A stretch of 64,000 nt of DNA from Flavobacterium humidisoli (GTDB taxonomy: Bacteria; Bacteroidota; Bacteroidia; Flavobacteriales; Flavobacteriaceae): positions 1,984,001 to 2,048,000 of the forward strand of contig NZ_CP096829.1 of the NCBI RefSeq assembly GCF_023272795.1, given 5' to 3'. Under the pieces are notes generated by a model. It saw only the letters and a list, made by a program, of their open reading frames with translations. It was not told the DNA's origin and searched no databases. A program made the translations under genes and the position numbers. Shown piece by piece: positions 53,773-62,711 of this stretch; position 1 is the first letter of the stretch; each line of letters opens with the position of its first letter.

Positions 53773-55344
53773 TTGCTCATATAAATCCGAATCTAAATCA
53801 TAAATATCAGCTCTGAAAATGAGCTGATTTTTTTTGCTCCATGCGGTCCAATACCATTGGTATAAAGCATATTTTTTGGTAATCTTAAAACTCATAGTTG
53901 TCTTACTTGCAATAATTGTGTCGATTCTGTCTTGAGGCCAGTTTCCGTCAACGTCTAAAATATGCTGAGCAAGTTCTAGTGGGTTTTCAACACGTACACA
54001 TCCAGAGCTTAGAGAACGATTATTACGTCCAAAAATTCCGCGGTGATTGGTATCATGCAGATAAACACTGTGATGGTTTGGAAATAAAATTTTCATTAAT
54101 CCCAACGAATTATCAGAGCCAGGACTTTGTACGTATCGATAATTGTTAGGTTTGTTTTCGTTCCATGCCATTGGAGAAACTACCTTTCCGGAAGTATCAT
54201 AAATCGTTATGTTTTTATTGGCCAGATAATTTCGGTTTCTTTTCATTGCTGGAACGACATCTTCTTTTAAAATTGTTGGCGGAACAGTCCAAGTAGGATT
54301 AAAAACAACTGTTTTTAAGAAAGATGTGATAATAGGAGTTCTTCTTTTGCTAGTTCCTACAACAACATTTCGAACCAAAGTGGTGTCCTGATTTTCAACA
54401 ACATTTAAGCTGTAATCGGGAATATTAATGATAAAATAATTTTCAGCCAATTCTGACGGATACCATCTCCAGCGCTCCAAATTGGCAATGATCTGTTTTT
54501 TTCTACTTTCTTTAGAATAGTTTAAAGCGCGAATAGTTCCTGTTCCGATAACGCCGTCAGAAGCTAAGCCATGTCTTTCTTGAAATCTTTTAACGGCTTC
54601 AAAAGTTTTTTGATTGTAAATCTTTGTAAGACTGTCTTTTCCTGACATATCGTTCCAATACAAAAGTCTTTTTTTAATGTTTATTAAAGCAGGATTGGTA
54701 TCGTTTAAAACAATTTTATCAGCAGATTCAATCGTTTTTACATTGTCATCTGGAAAAGTATTTATAATCTCAAGTGCTTTTAGCAACTCTTTGTAAATTT
54801 GTGTTTTAGGCTGAATGTTTTCAACAACGCTGTCCAATTTGTTTTTGTTGAATCCTTTAATTAAAACAGAATTTACATCAAATTCCTTGGCGTCCAAATC
54901 CCAATTGGTATATAATTTTTTAGGATCGAGCTTTCCTTTATAAATATGATTGAGATATTTCTCAAAATTATAAGTCAGTAAAATGTCATAAGCGGCCAAA
55001 TCTTTATTGCTAAGCGATGTCACTTTGCTTTCAAATTTTTTCAGCTGAGATATTTTGTAATCTTCTGGATCTAAGCCTAGTTCTTCAGATTTTTCTAATT
55101 GTGATAAAACAAAAGCTCTCTTTTTAAGATTTCCCCACACCGTTTGATTTTCAGATGCGATGTAAAATTGTTTCAACGTTTCACTTTTAAAAACGTTTAT
55201 CGTTGCAGTATCTATTTCAACTTTTCTCTCATCAGTAAGTATGATTGCTGGCACCTTTTTTTTGACAATAGGTGTGAGTTCTGGGCGCTCTTTTTTGCAG
55301 CCCACAAGAATACATATTACTACTAAAGAGTAGATTTTTTTCAT
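53761..55344 (-). CDS. L,D-transpeptidase of the YcbB/LdtD type, lipoprotein
   Basis: 527 residues with a lipoprotein signal (MKKIYSLVVICILVGC, lipobox Cys16). An N-terminal scaffold is followed by a peptidoglycan-binding domain at about 255-285 (FEAVKRFQERHGLASDGVIGTGTIRALN). The YkuD catalytic domain (about 315-480) contains NVVVGTSKRRTPIITSFLKTVVFNPTWTVPPTIL, HDTNHRGIFGRNNRSLSSGCVRVENP (His and Cys of the active site). It forms 3-3 cross-links in peptidoglycan. It converges on and overlaps the smaller L,D-transpeptidase by 12 bp. Confidence 0.93.
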   Translation of the reverse strand: MKKIYSLVVICILVGCKKERPELTPIVKKKVPAIILTDERKVEIDTATINVFKSETLKQFYIASENQTVWGNLKKRAFVLSQLEKSEELGLDPEDYKISQLKKFESKVTSLSNKDLAAYDILLTYNFEKYLNHIYKGKLDPKKLYTNWDLDAKEFDVNSVLIKGFNKNKLDSVVENIQPKTQIYKELLKALEIINTFPDDNVKTIESADKIVLNDTNPALINIKKRLLYWNDMSGKDSLTKIYNQKTFEAVKRFQERHGLASDGVIGTGTIRALNYSKESRKKQIIANLERWRWYPSELAENYFIINIPDYSLNVVENQDTTLVRNVVVGTSKRRTPIITSFLKTVVFNPTWTVPPTILKEDVVPAMKRNRNYLANKNITIYDTSGKVVSPMAWNENKPNNYRYVQSPGSDNSLGLMKILFPNHHSVYLHDTNHRGIFGRNNRSLSSGCVRVENPLELAQHILDVDGNWPQDRIDTIIASKTTMSFKITKKYALYQWYWTAWSKKNQLIFRADIYDLDSDLYEQLRN

Positions 55345-55345
55345 A

Positions 55346-55783
55346 TTATAATTTTTTAAACATTAAATAATGTTCGCCAACATCTTTAATATCAAACGCT
55401 TCGCCTAGTGGCTGGTAATTCATTTTTTGATAAAAGCCTACAGCGGCTGTTCTTGCATTGAACCAAATTATATCAACTTGATTTTCATTGCAATAGGTTT
55501 CGAAATGTCTTACCAAAGCCTCTCCAAACCCCTTTTTTTGATGGGTCTCTAAAACAGCCATTCCGCGAATTTGCGCTTGATTTTGTGCGGCAAATATAGT
55601 GTTGATTTTATTAAATAAGGAAATAATTCCTATTAAATTTTCGCCTTCAAATAAACCAAAATGATGAGTAGACTCTAAATCATCACCTTCAAACACGCAA
55701 CTTTCGATAGGTTTTCCTTTTCTCAATACAGGTTGGCGAACAGCATAAGTTTCTTTTGACGTAATTTCTTTAATTGTGACCAT
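55346..55783 (-). CDS. GNAT-family N-acetyltransferase
   Basis: 145 residues from the ATG at 55783 (MVTIKEITSKETYAVRQPVLRKG). The frame is open to 55912, but that 43-residue extension is lysine-rich AT sequence and runs into the tRNA promoter. GNAT motifs: HHFGLFEGENLIGIISLF, and the acetyl-CoA-binding QIRGMAVLETHQKKGFGEALVRHFE, then WFNARTAAVGFYQKMNYQPLGEAF. The substrate is unknown. One base separates it from the start of the L,D-transpeptidase gene downstream, so they are co-transcribed. Confidence 0.88.
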   Translation of the reverse strand: MVTIKEITSKETYAVRQPVLRKGKPIESCVFEGDDLESTHHFGLFEGENLIGIISLFNKINTIFAAQNQAQIRGMAVLETHQKKGFGEALVRHFETYCNENQVDIIWFNARTAAVGFYQKMNYQPLGEAFDIKDVGEHYLMFKKL

Positions 55784-55875
55784 AATTTTTTTAAAAATAT
55801 TGCATTTATAACGTTTTAATTTTAAATCAGTTATAAATAATTGTTGTTTTTTATTAATTTTTTTTGCCGAAAAGC

Positions 55876-55907
55876 TTGTTTTTAACTGAACTTTCTTTCT
55901 ATATTTG
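55876..55907 (+). promoter_or_regulatory. Promoter of the first tRNA-Gly(TCC)
   Basis: TTG at 55876-55878, a 21-nt spacer, then TATATTTG at 55900-55907, 11 nt before the tRNA. Confidence 0.6.
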
Positions 55908-55917
55908 CACAACCAAT

Positions 55918-55990
<73 letters not shown>

Positions 55991-56046
55991 CTAAAAAACA
56001 AACTTTTTAGTTTTGTTTTTGTGAAAATAAAATTTTTGATTTTTAT

Positions 56047-56076
56047 TTGTTTTTAAAATTAAAATTTTTAAATTTG
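56047..56076 (+). promoter_or_regulatory. Promoter-like sequence before the second tRNA-Gly(TCC)
   Basis: TTG at 56047-56049, a 19-nt spacer, then TAAATTTG at 56069-56076, 12 nt before the tRNA. The second copy can thus be transcribed on its own. Confidence 0.65.
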
Positions 56077-56088
56077 CACCCGGTTAAT

Positions 56089-56161
<73 letters not shown>

Positions 56162-56166
56162 CTTCA

Positions 56167-56196
56167 AAAGCCTCAAACATTGTTTGAGGCTTTTTT
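56167..56196 (+). terminator. Intrinsic terminator of the tRNA-Gly pair
   Basis: Stem AAGCCTCAAACA/TGTTTGAGGCTT with a short loop and T-run. Confidence 0.9.
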
Positions 56197-56301
56197 GTTT
56201 TTAGATTAAGCCTAAATCCCAATAGCTTTAAAAATTCCAAATTCCAATTCTGTATTCATTTGTTGGCTTAATTTTGGAATTTAGAATTTTTAAATTGGAT
56301 T

Positions 56302-57009
56302 TTACTTTAAATCGCTTAAGTCGCTTTCTGGATCTAATTCAACAGGATCTTGGTTTTGTCTGAACAGACGAGCTTTAAGATCTCCCTTTAATGTAATTTT
56401 TTTTCCTTTAACTTCTAACCAGCTTCCTTCTCTTAAACCTAAAACCGGAATAGAATTGAATGCATGAAATTCTTTAATTCTTGTTTCGCGAGTTTCTCCC
56501 ATGTGTTTAGATTGTAAATCGGCATCTAAATAATGTGGATTTAAGTTGAATGAAATTAATCCTAAAGTCTGAAAACTTGGAGGATAAATGATAGGCATGT
56601 CATTCGTAGTCTGCATTGACAAACCGCAAATGTTGCTTCCTGCGCTTGATCCTAAATAAGGAGTTCCATTTTTTACAGTTTCAGAAAGTAACTGCATAAT
56701 ATTATTTTTATAAAGCTGAGTAACTAGTAAAAACGTGTTGCCTCCACCAGTAAAAATTCCTTCTGCATTTTTTACAGCATCTTGCGGATTTTCAAATTCA
56801 TGAATTCCTTTAACATCAATGTTGATGCTTGCAAAAGCCTCTGCGGCTTTTTTGGTGTACTCTTCATGTGAAATTCCGCCAGGACGCGCATAGGGAATGA
56901 ATAAGATTGTTTTACAATTTTTAAAATGTGTTTTTAATGTAGGTAAAATATATTCTAAGTAGTTGCCTCCGTGTAAAGTAGAAGTGCTTGCAATAATAAC
57001 GCTTTTCAT
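56302..57009 (-). CDS. pepE: Peptidase E (alpha-aspartyl dipeptidase)
   Basis: 235 residues from the ATG at 57009 (MKSVIIASTSTLHGG); an upstream in-frame start at 57024 adds five residues. S51-family motifs: FIPYARPGGISHEEYTKKAAEAF, AEGIFTGGGNTFLLV, the nucleophilic serine in YLGSSAGSNICGLSMQTTNDMP, LNPHYLD, and GLREGSWLEV. It hydrolyses dipeptides with N-terminal aspartate in the cytoplasm. It is monocistronic by position. Confidence 0.93.
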   Translation of the reverse strand: MKSVIIASTSTLHGGNYLEYILPTLKTHFKNCKTILFIPYARPGGISHEEYTKKAAEAFASINIDVKGIHEFENPQDAVKNAEGIFTGGGNTFLLVTQLYKNNIMQLLSETVKNGTPYLGSSAGSNICGLSMQTTNDMPIIYPPSFQTLGLISFNLNPHYLDADLQSKHMGETRETRIKEFHAFNSIPVLGLREGSWLEVKGKKITLKGDLKARLFRQNQDPVELDPESDLSDLK

Positions 57010-57172
57010 GATTTTTAAACTCAAATTTTGTTTGTTAAAGATATTAAAAACTCTGTTTTTGTTTAAGTTTTTAATGGTTTAATTAACATATTTTTACGAA
57101 GTCATTAGTATTAAATTTGGAAGGACTTGAGATATTTTTACCATTTTAAGAATATTTCTAATTTATTTTATT

Positions 57173-57940
57173 TTGTTTCAGAAAATTACTTGTTTTTTAA
57201 TTGTTATCGCGGGACAAGTTTGTTGGTCTCAAAGTCAAGATCGTTCTGCTTTCAATGGAAAAGTGGTTTCAAATACTTTAGATTTGGAAGGTATTTATGT
57301 GATTAACGCACAAACAGAAGAAACAGTAACAACAAATGCATCTGGATCTTTTTCAATCTTAGCAAAACCAAATGATGTTCTAGTTTTTTCTTCAATAAGC
57401 TTTAGGGAAAAAAGGGTTATGCTAAAACAAGAAGATTTTTCAAATCTTAATTTTACCGTTAATCTTAGTATGATTATGTATCAATTGCAAGAGGTCGTTG
57501 TAAAAAGGTATGATAATATTAATGCCGAAAGTTTGGGTATAACTCCAATGGGGCAAAAGAAATATACCGCAGCAGAACGTAAATTGCAAACGGCGACTGC
57601 ATTAAATGCTACAGCAAATGCAGGATCAATGGCTGGAGGTTCTATTTCGGCAGATCCTTTGCTGAATTTCTTCTCAGGAAGAACAGCTATGCTTAAGAAA
57701 GAAGTTGCCGTTGAGAAAAAGGAATTTTTTATGAGACTTCTAGAAAATATGTTTAGTCTGGATCATTTTATTGACCGATTAAAAATTCCGGCAGATTATG
57801 TAAAAGGATTTGAATATTATGCTATTGAAAATGACAAGTTTACTGTGATTTTGAATTCTAAAAATAAAACTTCTACAGAATTTCTTTTAGGAGAATTGGC
57901 CGTAAAATATAAAGAAATGATTGCTAGTGAGGGTAAGTAA
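57173..57940 (+). CDS. Exported protein with carboxypeptidase-like regulatory domain, paralogue 1
   Basis: 255 residues from a TTG at 57173, with a signal peptide (FQKITCFLIVIAGQVCWSQSQ). Residues about 25-110 form a CarboxypepD_reg-like Ig fold (FNGKVVSNTLDLEGIYVINAQTEETVTTNASGSFSILAKPNDVLVFSSI). A family-specific part follows: ESLGITPMGQKKYTAAERKLQTATA, SGRTAMLKKEVAVEKKEFFMRLLENMF, DRLKIPADYVKGFEYYAIEND. It is clearly homologous to the next two genes. It overlaps the next gene by 14 bp. Function unknown; presumably periplasmic. Confidence 0.82.
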   Translation: MFQKITCFLIVIAGQVCWSQSQDRSAFNGKVVSNTLDLEGIYVINAQTEETVTTNASGSFSILAKPNDVLVFSSISFREKRVMLKQEDFSNLNFTVNLSMIMYQLQEVVVKRYDNINAESLGITPMGQKKYTAAERKLQTATALNATANAGSMAGGSISADPLLNFFSGRTAMLKKEVAVEKKEFFMRLLENMFSLDHFIDRLKIPADYVKGFEYYAIENDKFTVILNSKNKTSTEFLLGELAVKYKEMIASEGK

Positions 57941-58655
57941 GATTATATCAATTATTGTTTTTCTTTTTTTTGTTCAGATTGGTTTTGGACAAAAAACAGA
58001 TTTGAAGCTATTAGTGGGAAGAGTGCAAGAGCAATCGACTTCGATTGAAGGTGTTAATATTATAAATAATGCCACGCAAGCCGCTACAGTTTCAGATTCT
58101 GATGGTAATTTTTCCATTGCAGTGCATGAAGGGGATGTTTTGGTTTTTTCTGCTGTAAACTTAGAGCCTGTTAAACGCAGGATATCGGTAGAAGATTTGA
58201 TTGTTAGCTCTTTAGTTATAAAAATGACGGCTAAGGAAGTGGAGTTAAAAGAAGTAATTGTCAATGAAAATGCAAATATAACTGCTGAGAATTTAGGAAT
58301 TATTCCGTACGGCCAAAAAAAATATACGCCTGCAGAACGAAAAGTTTATACAGCAACTTCGACTTCTGTAGATAAGTTGTTAAATGCGATTTCGAGACGA
58401 ACTGCGATGCTAAAAAAAGAGGTTAATGTAGAGAAAAAAGAAGCGCTTTTTAGAAAACTGGAATACCTTTTTGAGGAGAATTATTATACAGATAGATTGA
58501 AAATTCCAGTTGATGATATTAAAGGATTTCAATTATTTTGTGTGGATGATGCTGATTTTGCTGTATCTTTGAATACAAAAAACAAAACAATGAGTATGTT
58601 TTTAATCACAGATCTAGCAAGAAAATATCTAACAATTCTCGAAAATGAAAAATAA
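57927..58655 (+). CDS. Exported protein with carboxypeptidase-like regulatory domain, paralogue 2
   Basis: 242 residues from the GTG at 57927 (RVSKIISIIVFLFFVQIGFGQ signal peptide); a TTG at 57921 is an alternative. The Ig-like part reads VGRVQEQSTSIEGVNIINNATQAATVSDSDGNFSIAV. The specific part closely matches paralogue 1: ENLGIIPYGQKKYTPAERKVYTATS, RRTAMLKKEVNVEKKEALFRKLEYLF, DRLKIPVDDIKGFQLF. It overlaps both neighbours (14 and 11 bp), so the three genes are translationally coupled. Confidence 0.83.
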   Translation: MRVSKIISIIVFLFFVQIGFGQKTDLKLLVGRVQEQSTSIEGVNIINNATQAATVSDSDGNFSIAVHEGDVLVFSAVNLEPVKRRISVEDLIVSSLVIKMTAKEVELKEVIVNENANITAENLGIIPYGQKKYTPAERKVYTATSTSVDKLLNAISRRTAMLKKEVNVEKKEALFRKLEYLFEENYYTDRLKIPVDDIKGFQLFCVDDADFAVSLNTKNKTMSMFLITDLARKYLTILENEK

Positions 58656-59400
58656 ATTAGGAGTACTCGTTGTATGCTTATTTTGTCAAATTGTATTAGG
58701 GCAAAACGGTTTCAGGAAACCATTACACGGTCAGGTTATAAATGATTTTTTAGCCATAGAAAGTGGTTATGTAATGAATATTAATGCTAATGTTAGGACA
58801 TTTATTGGTTCTGGCGGTTTGTTTGATATTGTTGCACAGCCAAAAGATACTTTATTATTCTCAGGGCTTACATTTCAATCAAAAAAAATAGTTTTAACTG
58901 AAAAAGATTGTGCTGAGATTCTTTTAAAAATAAAATTAGATTTAGTCAATAATCAGCTTAAAGAAGTTGTTGTTCATAAAGAATTAAAGGTAAAAGCTTT
59001 ACAAGGCGGTTCGCAGAAATATGTTGATATGCAATTTGAAGACGATCAACAGTCTGCTGCCAAAAACAATGCAATGCTTTCGGATCAAACTATAAAATAT
59101 GGAACCGATTTTGTGCGTATCTTTAAAGATGTCAAAAAACTATTAAGTAAAAAAGACGAAGTAAAAGAGGAGGAAGTTACAGATATTGCTTTTGTAGAAT
59201 ACGCGAAAGATAATTTTACAAAAGATTTTTATTCTAAAACGCTTAATCTTAAAGATGATGAAGTAGAGCTTTTCTTAATGTATTGCTCAAACGATCCGCA
59301 TTCTAAAGACTTAGTAGACCCAGATCAGAAGTTTCAGTTAATGGATTTCATGATTAATAAGAATAAAGAATTTAAGAAAGCTGAGGCTACTCAAAAATGA
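58645..59400 (+). CDS. Exported protein with carboxypeptidase-like regulatory domain, paralogue 3 (diverged)
   Basis: 251 residues with a signal peptide (KNKLGVLVVCLFCQIVLGQN). The Ig-like region reads LHGQVINDFLAIESGYVMNINANVRTFIGSGGLFDIVAQPKDTLLFSGL and is followed by LKEVVVHKELKVKALQGGSQKYVDMQFEDDQQ. The GQKKYTPAER block of paralogues 1 and 2 is reduced to GGSQKYVDMQ, and the C-terminal half is acidic and diverged. It overlaps the previous gene by 11 bp and the next by 4 bp (ATGA). Confidence 0.8.
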   Translation: MKNKLGVLVVCLFCQIVLGQNGFRKPLHGQVINDFLAIESGYVMNINANVRTFIGSGGLFDIVAQPKDTLLFSGLTFQSKKIVLTEKDCAEILLKIKLDLVNNQLKEVVVHKELKVKALQGGSQKYVDMQFEDDQQSAAKNNAMLSDQTIKYGTDFVRIFKDVKKLLSKKDEVKEEEVTDIAFVEYAKDNFTKDFYSKTLNLKDDEVELFLMYCSNDPHSKDLVDPDQKFQLMDFMINKNKEFKKAEATQK

Positions 59401-59903
59401 AAAAAAAGTTAATTTATCCTTTGCTGGGAGTTTTATTTGTATTGTCTTCGGCATTTGCTTTTCATAAATTTTATGTAGGTGTTTTTCAGATAAATTATGT
59501 GGCAGAAAAGAAAATGCTGCAAATTACTTCCCGCATTTTTATTGATGATTTGAATAATGCAATGGAGAAAAAGTATCACAAAAAGACATATGTTGGTACA
59601 AGCAAGGAAACTCCGGCAGATGTTGAATTATTAAAAAAATATTTATCAGAACACTTTCTGATTAAAGTAAATGGGCAATCAAAAGCGATAACTTTTTTAT
59701 CCAAAGAAGTCGAAGCTGATGATGTTTTGGTCTGTTATTCAAGAATTAAGGATATAGATAAGTTTAAAACACTTGAGATTTCAAATACGATTTTGGTAGA
59801 TTGGAATTCAGAACAGCAAAACATTACACATATTTCAGCATTTGATACGAAAAGAAGTGTTCTTTTTACAGAATCTTCAAGGAAAGAATTGTTAAAATAT
59901 TAA
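59397..59903 (+). CDS. DUF6702-type exported protein
   Basis: 168 residues with a hydrophobic leader (KKKLIYPLLGVLFVLSSAFAFHKFYVGVF). The mature part has KMLQITSRIFIDDLNNAMEKKYHKKTYVG, LLKKYLSEHFLIKVNGQSKAI, and NTILVDWNSEQQNITHI. This pattern fits DUF6702, which often sits next to an M1 peptidase gene in Bacteroidetes. Its ATG overlaps the stop of the preceding gene (ATGA at 59397-59400), and the M1 peptidase follows after 66 bp. Function unknown. Confidence 0.78.
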   Translation: MKKKLIYPLLGVLFVLSSAFAFHKFYVGVFQINYVAEKKMLQITSRIFIDDLNNAMEKKYHKKTYVGTSKETPADVELLKKYLSEHFLIKVNGQSKAITFLSKEVEADDVLVCYSRIKDIDKFKTLEISNTILVDWNSEQQNITHISAFDTKRSVLFTESSRKELLKY

Positions 59904-59969
59904 TGTATTGGTAAAATTAATGTTTTAATTACTATTTTCACAGCCTAAAGAAATTACCATTAAAAATTT

Positions 59970-62210
59970 ATGAAAAAACTTTCATTATTATTACTTTTTC
60001 CTGCAATGATAGTGGCGCAGGATAAAGCAACAACACCAACCAAACAACAGGGAAAGTACGATACTAACAAGTTTAGCCAAATGTACGATTTGCTGGCAAC
60101 ACCAAACATGTTTCGTACGGCTTCTGGAGCTCCAGGACCTGCTTATTACCAACAGCAAGCAGATTACAAAATTGATGTTGAATTGGATGATAAAAATTCA
60201 AAATTAAGTGGATCTGAAACAATCACTTACACCAATAATTCGCCAGACAGTCTGGAGTATTTATGGGTACAATTAGATCAAAATCAAGCAAAAGCCAATA
60301 CGCAGACTTCATTAGCAGAAAGCGATAAAATTAGTCAAGTTCTTCCACTTGATGGTTTTTCTTCTAAATATTTGAAAAAAGATTTAGAGCGCGGTTTTAA
60401 TATTGAACAAGTTAAAGATGCTAAAGGAAGCGCAATGTCTTATACGATCAACGAAACCATGATGCGTATTAACTTGACTTCGCCATTAAAACCAGGAGAA
60501 AAAATTTCTTTCTCAATAAAATGGTGGTACAATATCAATAACTACAGAAAAGAAGGCGGTCGTTCAGGATATGAATTATTCGAGAAAGACGGAAATAAAT
60601 TATATGTAATCGCGCAATTCTACCCAAGAATGGCAGTTTACAATGATGTTGAAGGATGGCAGAACATGCAGTTCTGGGGAAGCGGAGAGTTTGCTCTTCC
60701 TTTCGGAAACTTTGATGTAAATATTACAGTTCCTGCAGATCACGTGATCGATGCAACTGGTGAATTAATGAATAGAAGCGAAGTTTTTACTGCTGAACAA
60801 GTTAAAAGATATGAGCAAGCTCAAAAATCATTTGACAAACCCGTTGTTATTGTAACGCAGGCAGAAGCAGAAGCAGCTGAAAAAGGTTTTTCTGAAAAGA
60901 AAAAAACGTGGAAATTCAGCGCAAAAAATGTTCGTGATTTTGGAATTGCTTCTTCTAGAAAATTCATTTACGATGCAATGGCTGTGAAAATTGGAAACAG
61001 AACTGTTATGGCAGAATCTGTTTATCCAAAAGAAGCAAACCCATTGTGGGGAGAAACTTCAACAATGGTTGTGGCGCATACTTTAAAAAGCTATTCGTCT
61101 CATACTTTTGATTATCCTTATCCAAAAGCAGTTTCTGTTTCAGCAGAAGACCAAGGAATGGAATATCCAATGATTTGCTGGAATTATGGCCGTCCAGATG
61201 AAAACGGAGTGACAAGCAGAGAAGTGAAAAACGGAATGATTGGTGTTATTATTCATGAAGTTGGGCATACTTTCTTCCCAATGATTGTAAACTCAGATGA
61301 GCGCCAATGGACTTGGATGGATGAAGGGTTAAATTCATTTTTAGAGTATTTGGCAGAGCAGGAATTAGATCCAAATTTCCCTTCAAGAAGAGGACCAGCA
61401 AAAAACATCGTTCCTTATATGAGTGGAGATCAAAAGTTCTTAGAGCCAATTATGTCAAACTCTGAGACCATTCACCAATTTGGAAATAACGCTTACGGAA
61501 AACCAGCTACGGGTCTTAATATTTTGAGAGAAGTAGTTATGGGAAGAGAATTATTTGATCATGCATTCAGAACGTATGCAAACAGATGGAAGTTTAAGCA
61601 CCCAACACCAGAAGATTTCTTTAGAACAATGGAAGATGCTTCGGCAGTAGATTTGGATTGGTTCTGGAGAGGATGGTTCTATTCGACAGATTTCGTAGAT
61701 ATCGGAATTAAAGAGGTAAAACAATATTACGTTTCAGATACACCAACTACAGATATTAAAGATGTAAAAGTTAGAAAAGGACGTTTTGGTTTTGAAAAAG
61801 GGCCTTTTGTTTACTTAGTTTCTGGAGATAATGCAGAAGTAAGCGACTCTAAGAAAAAAGCTTTAAAAGTGCAAGATTTCAAGCCTTTGGCAGATTATGT
61901 AGACCAGACTTTTACTGCTGAAGAAAAAGCTTCTATTAAATCTCCTAAATATTTCTACGAAGTAGAATTTAATAAGCCAGGCGGAATGATTATGCCAATT
62001 TTAGTTGAGATTACTTACGAAGATGGTTCTAAAGATAATTACAAATATCCAGCACAGATCTGGAGAAAAAGTAATGATACAGCTAGAAAAGTGTACGCTA
62101 CTACAAAAGCAATTAAGAGCATTCAAATTGATCCACAATTGCTAACAGCAGATATTGATGTGACCAATAATTCTTGGCCAAAAGTAGAAACTAAGTCAAA
62201 ATTTGACTAA
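59970..62210 (+). CDS. M1-family metallopeptidase
   Basis: 746 residues with a signal peptide (KKLSLLLLFPAMIVAQ). The N-terminal beta domain has YKIDVELDDKNSKLSGSETITYTNNSPDSLEYLWVQLDQN. The gluzincin site is HEVGH (about residue 429) followed after 18 residues by the ligand Glu in WMDEGLNSFLEYLAE. There is no clear GxMEN exopeptidase motif but an equivalent EDQGMEYPM. It is an exported zinc aminopeptidase-like enzyme. It closes the five-gene run that starts at 57173; a terminator follows. Confidence 0.92.
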   Translation: MKKLSLLLLFPAMIVAQDKATTPTKQQGKYDTNKFSQMYDLLATPNMFRTASGAPGPAYYQQQADYKIDVELDDKNSKLSGSETITYTNNSPDSLEYLWVQLDQNQAKANTQTSLAESDKISQVLPLDGFSSKYLKKDLERGFNIEQVKDAKGSAMSYTINETMMRINLTSPLKPGEKISFSIKWWYNINNYRKEGGRSGYELFEKDGNKLYVIAQFYPRMAVYNDVEGWQNMQFWGSGEFALPFGNFDVNITVPADHVIDATGELMNRSEVFTAEQVKRYEQAQKSFDKPVVIVTQAEAEAAEKGFSEKKKTWKFSAKNVRDFGIASSRKFIYDAMAVKIGNRTVMAESVYPKEANPLWGETSTMVVAHTLKSYSSHTFDYPYPKAVSVSAEDQGMEYPMICWNYGRPDENGVTSREVKNGMIGVIIHEVGHTFFPMIVNSDERQWTWMDEGLNSFLEYLAEQELDPNFPSRRGPAKNIVPYMSGDQKFLEPIMSNSETIHQFGNNAYGKPATGLNILREVVMGRELFDHAFRTYANRWKFKHPTPEDFFRTMEDASAVDLDWFWRGWFYSTDFVDIGIKEVKQYYVSDTPTTDIKDVKVRKGRFGFEKGPFVYLVSGDNAEVSDSKKKALKVQDFKPLADYVDQTFTAEEKASIKSPKYFYEVEFNKPGGMIMPILVEITYEDGSKDNYKYPAQIWRKSNDTARKVYATTKAIKSIQIDPQLLTADIDVTNNSWPKVETKSKFD

Positions 62211-62228
62211 ATAAAATAAAAATCAATA

Positions 62229-62268
62229 AAAAGCTCATCAGGTTTATAAAAGCTTGATGAGCTTTTTT
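62229..62268 (+). terminator. Intrinsic terminator after the M1 peptidase gene
   Basis: Stem AAAAGCTCATCA/TGATGAGCTTTT with a 14-nt loop and T-run, 18 nt after the stop. Confidence 0.88.
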
Positions 62269-62335
62269 CTTTTAATTAAATGCATTTTCAAGGACTTTTT
62301 AAGTTAATTTTAAAACTCTAAGCTTCAAAATTTAA

Positions 62336-62343
62336 TATCTTTG
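62336..62343 (+). promoter_or_regulatory. -7 box of tatA
   Basis: TATCTTTG (TAnnTTTG) 20 nt before the tatA ATG. No TTG is seen at the ideal distance upstream. Confidence 0.5.
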
Positions 62344-62363
62344 CGACAACAAAAATAAAAGTT

Positions 62364-62711
62364 ATGTTTGGTATAGGAGGAGGAGAATTAGTTTTCATAC
62401 TGTTTATAGTGCTAATGCTTTTTGGTTCTGATAAAGTGCCTGAAATTGCACGTACAATGGGAAAGGCTATGGCTCAGTTAAAAAATGCAACTAATGATAT
62501 TAAAAGTGAAATTCAGAAAGGAGCAGAGGCTAATGGTCTTGATGCGAAATCTTTGAATGATATTACTGGAAATATCAATGCAGAAATTGATAATGCAAAA
62601 TCTAATTTGCTTGGAGATACAGGAAATCTTTTAGGAGACACTGCCACTGAAATCGAAAAAGTAAAAGAAGATATTGATACTCTTTCTGGACCTATTAAAC
62701 GCCAAATGTAA
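62364..62711 (+). CDS. tatA: Sec-independent translocase protein TatA
   Basis: 115 residues. The N-terminal transmembrane helix and hinge read FGIGGGELVFILFIVLMLFGSDKVPEIARTMGKAMAQLKNATNDIKSE, the TatA/B pattern with the FG hinge and amphipathic helix. The tail is longer than in E. coli TatA and polar. It forms the pore of twin-arginine protein export. Stop and next start overlap (TAATG at 62709-62713), coupling it to the PAP2 gene. Confidence 0.93.
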   Translation: MFGIGGGELVFILFIVLMLFGSDKVPEIARTMGKAMAQLKNATNDIKSEIQKGAEANGLDAKSLNDITGNINAEIDNAKSNLLGDTGNLLGDTATEIEKVKEDIDTLSGPIKRQM

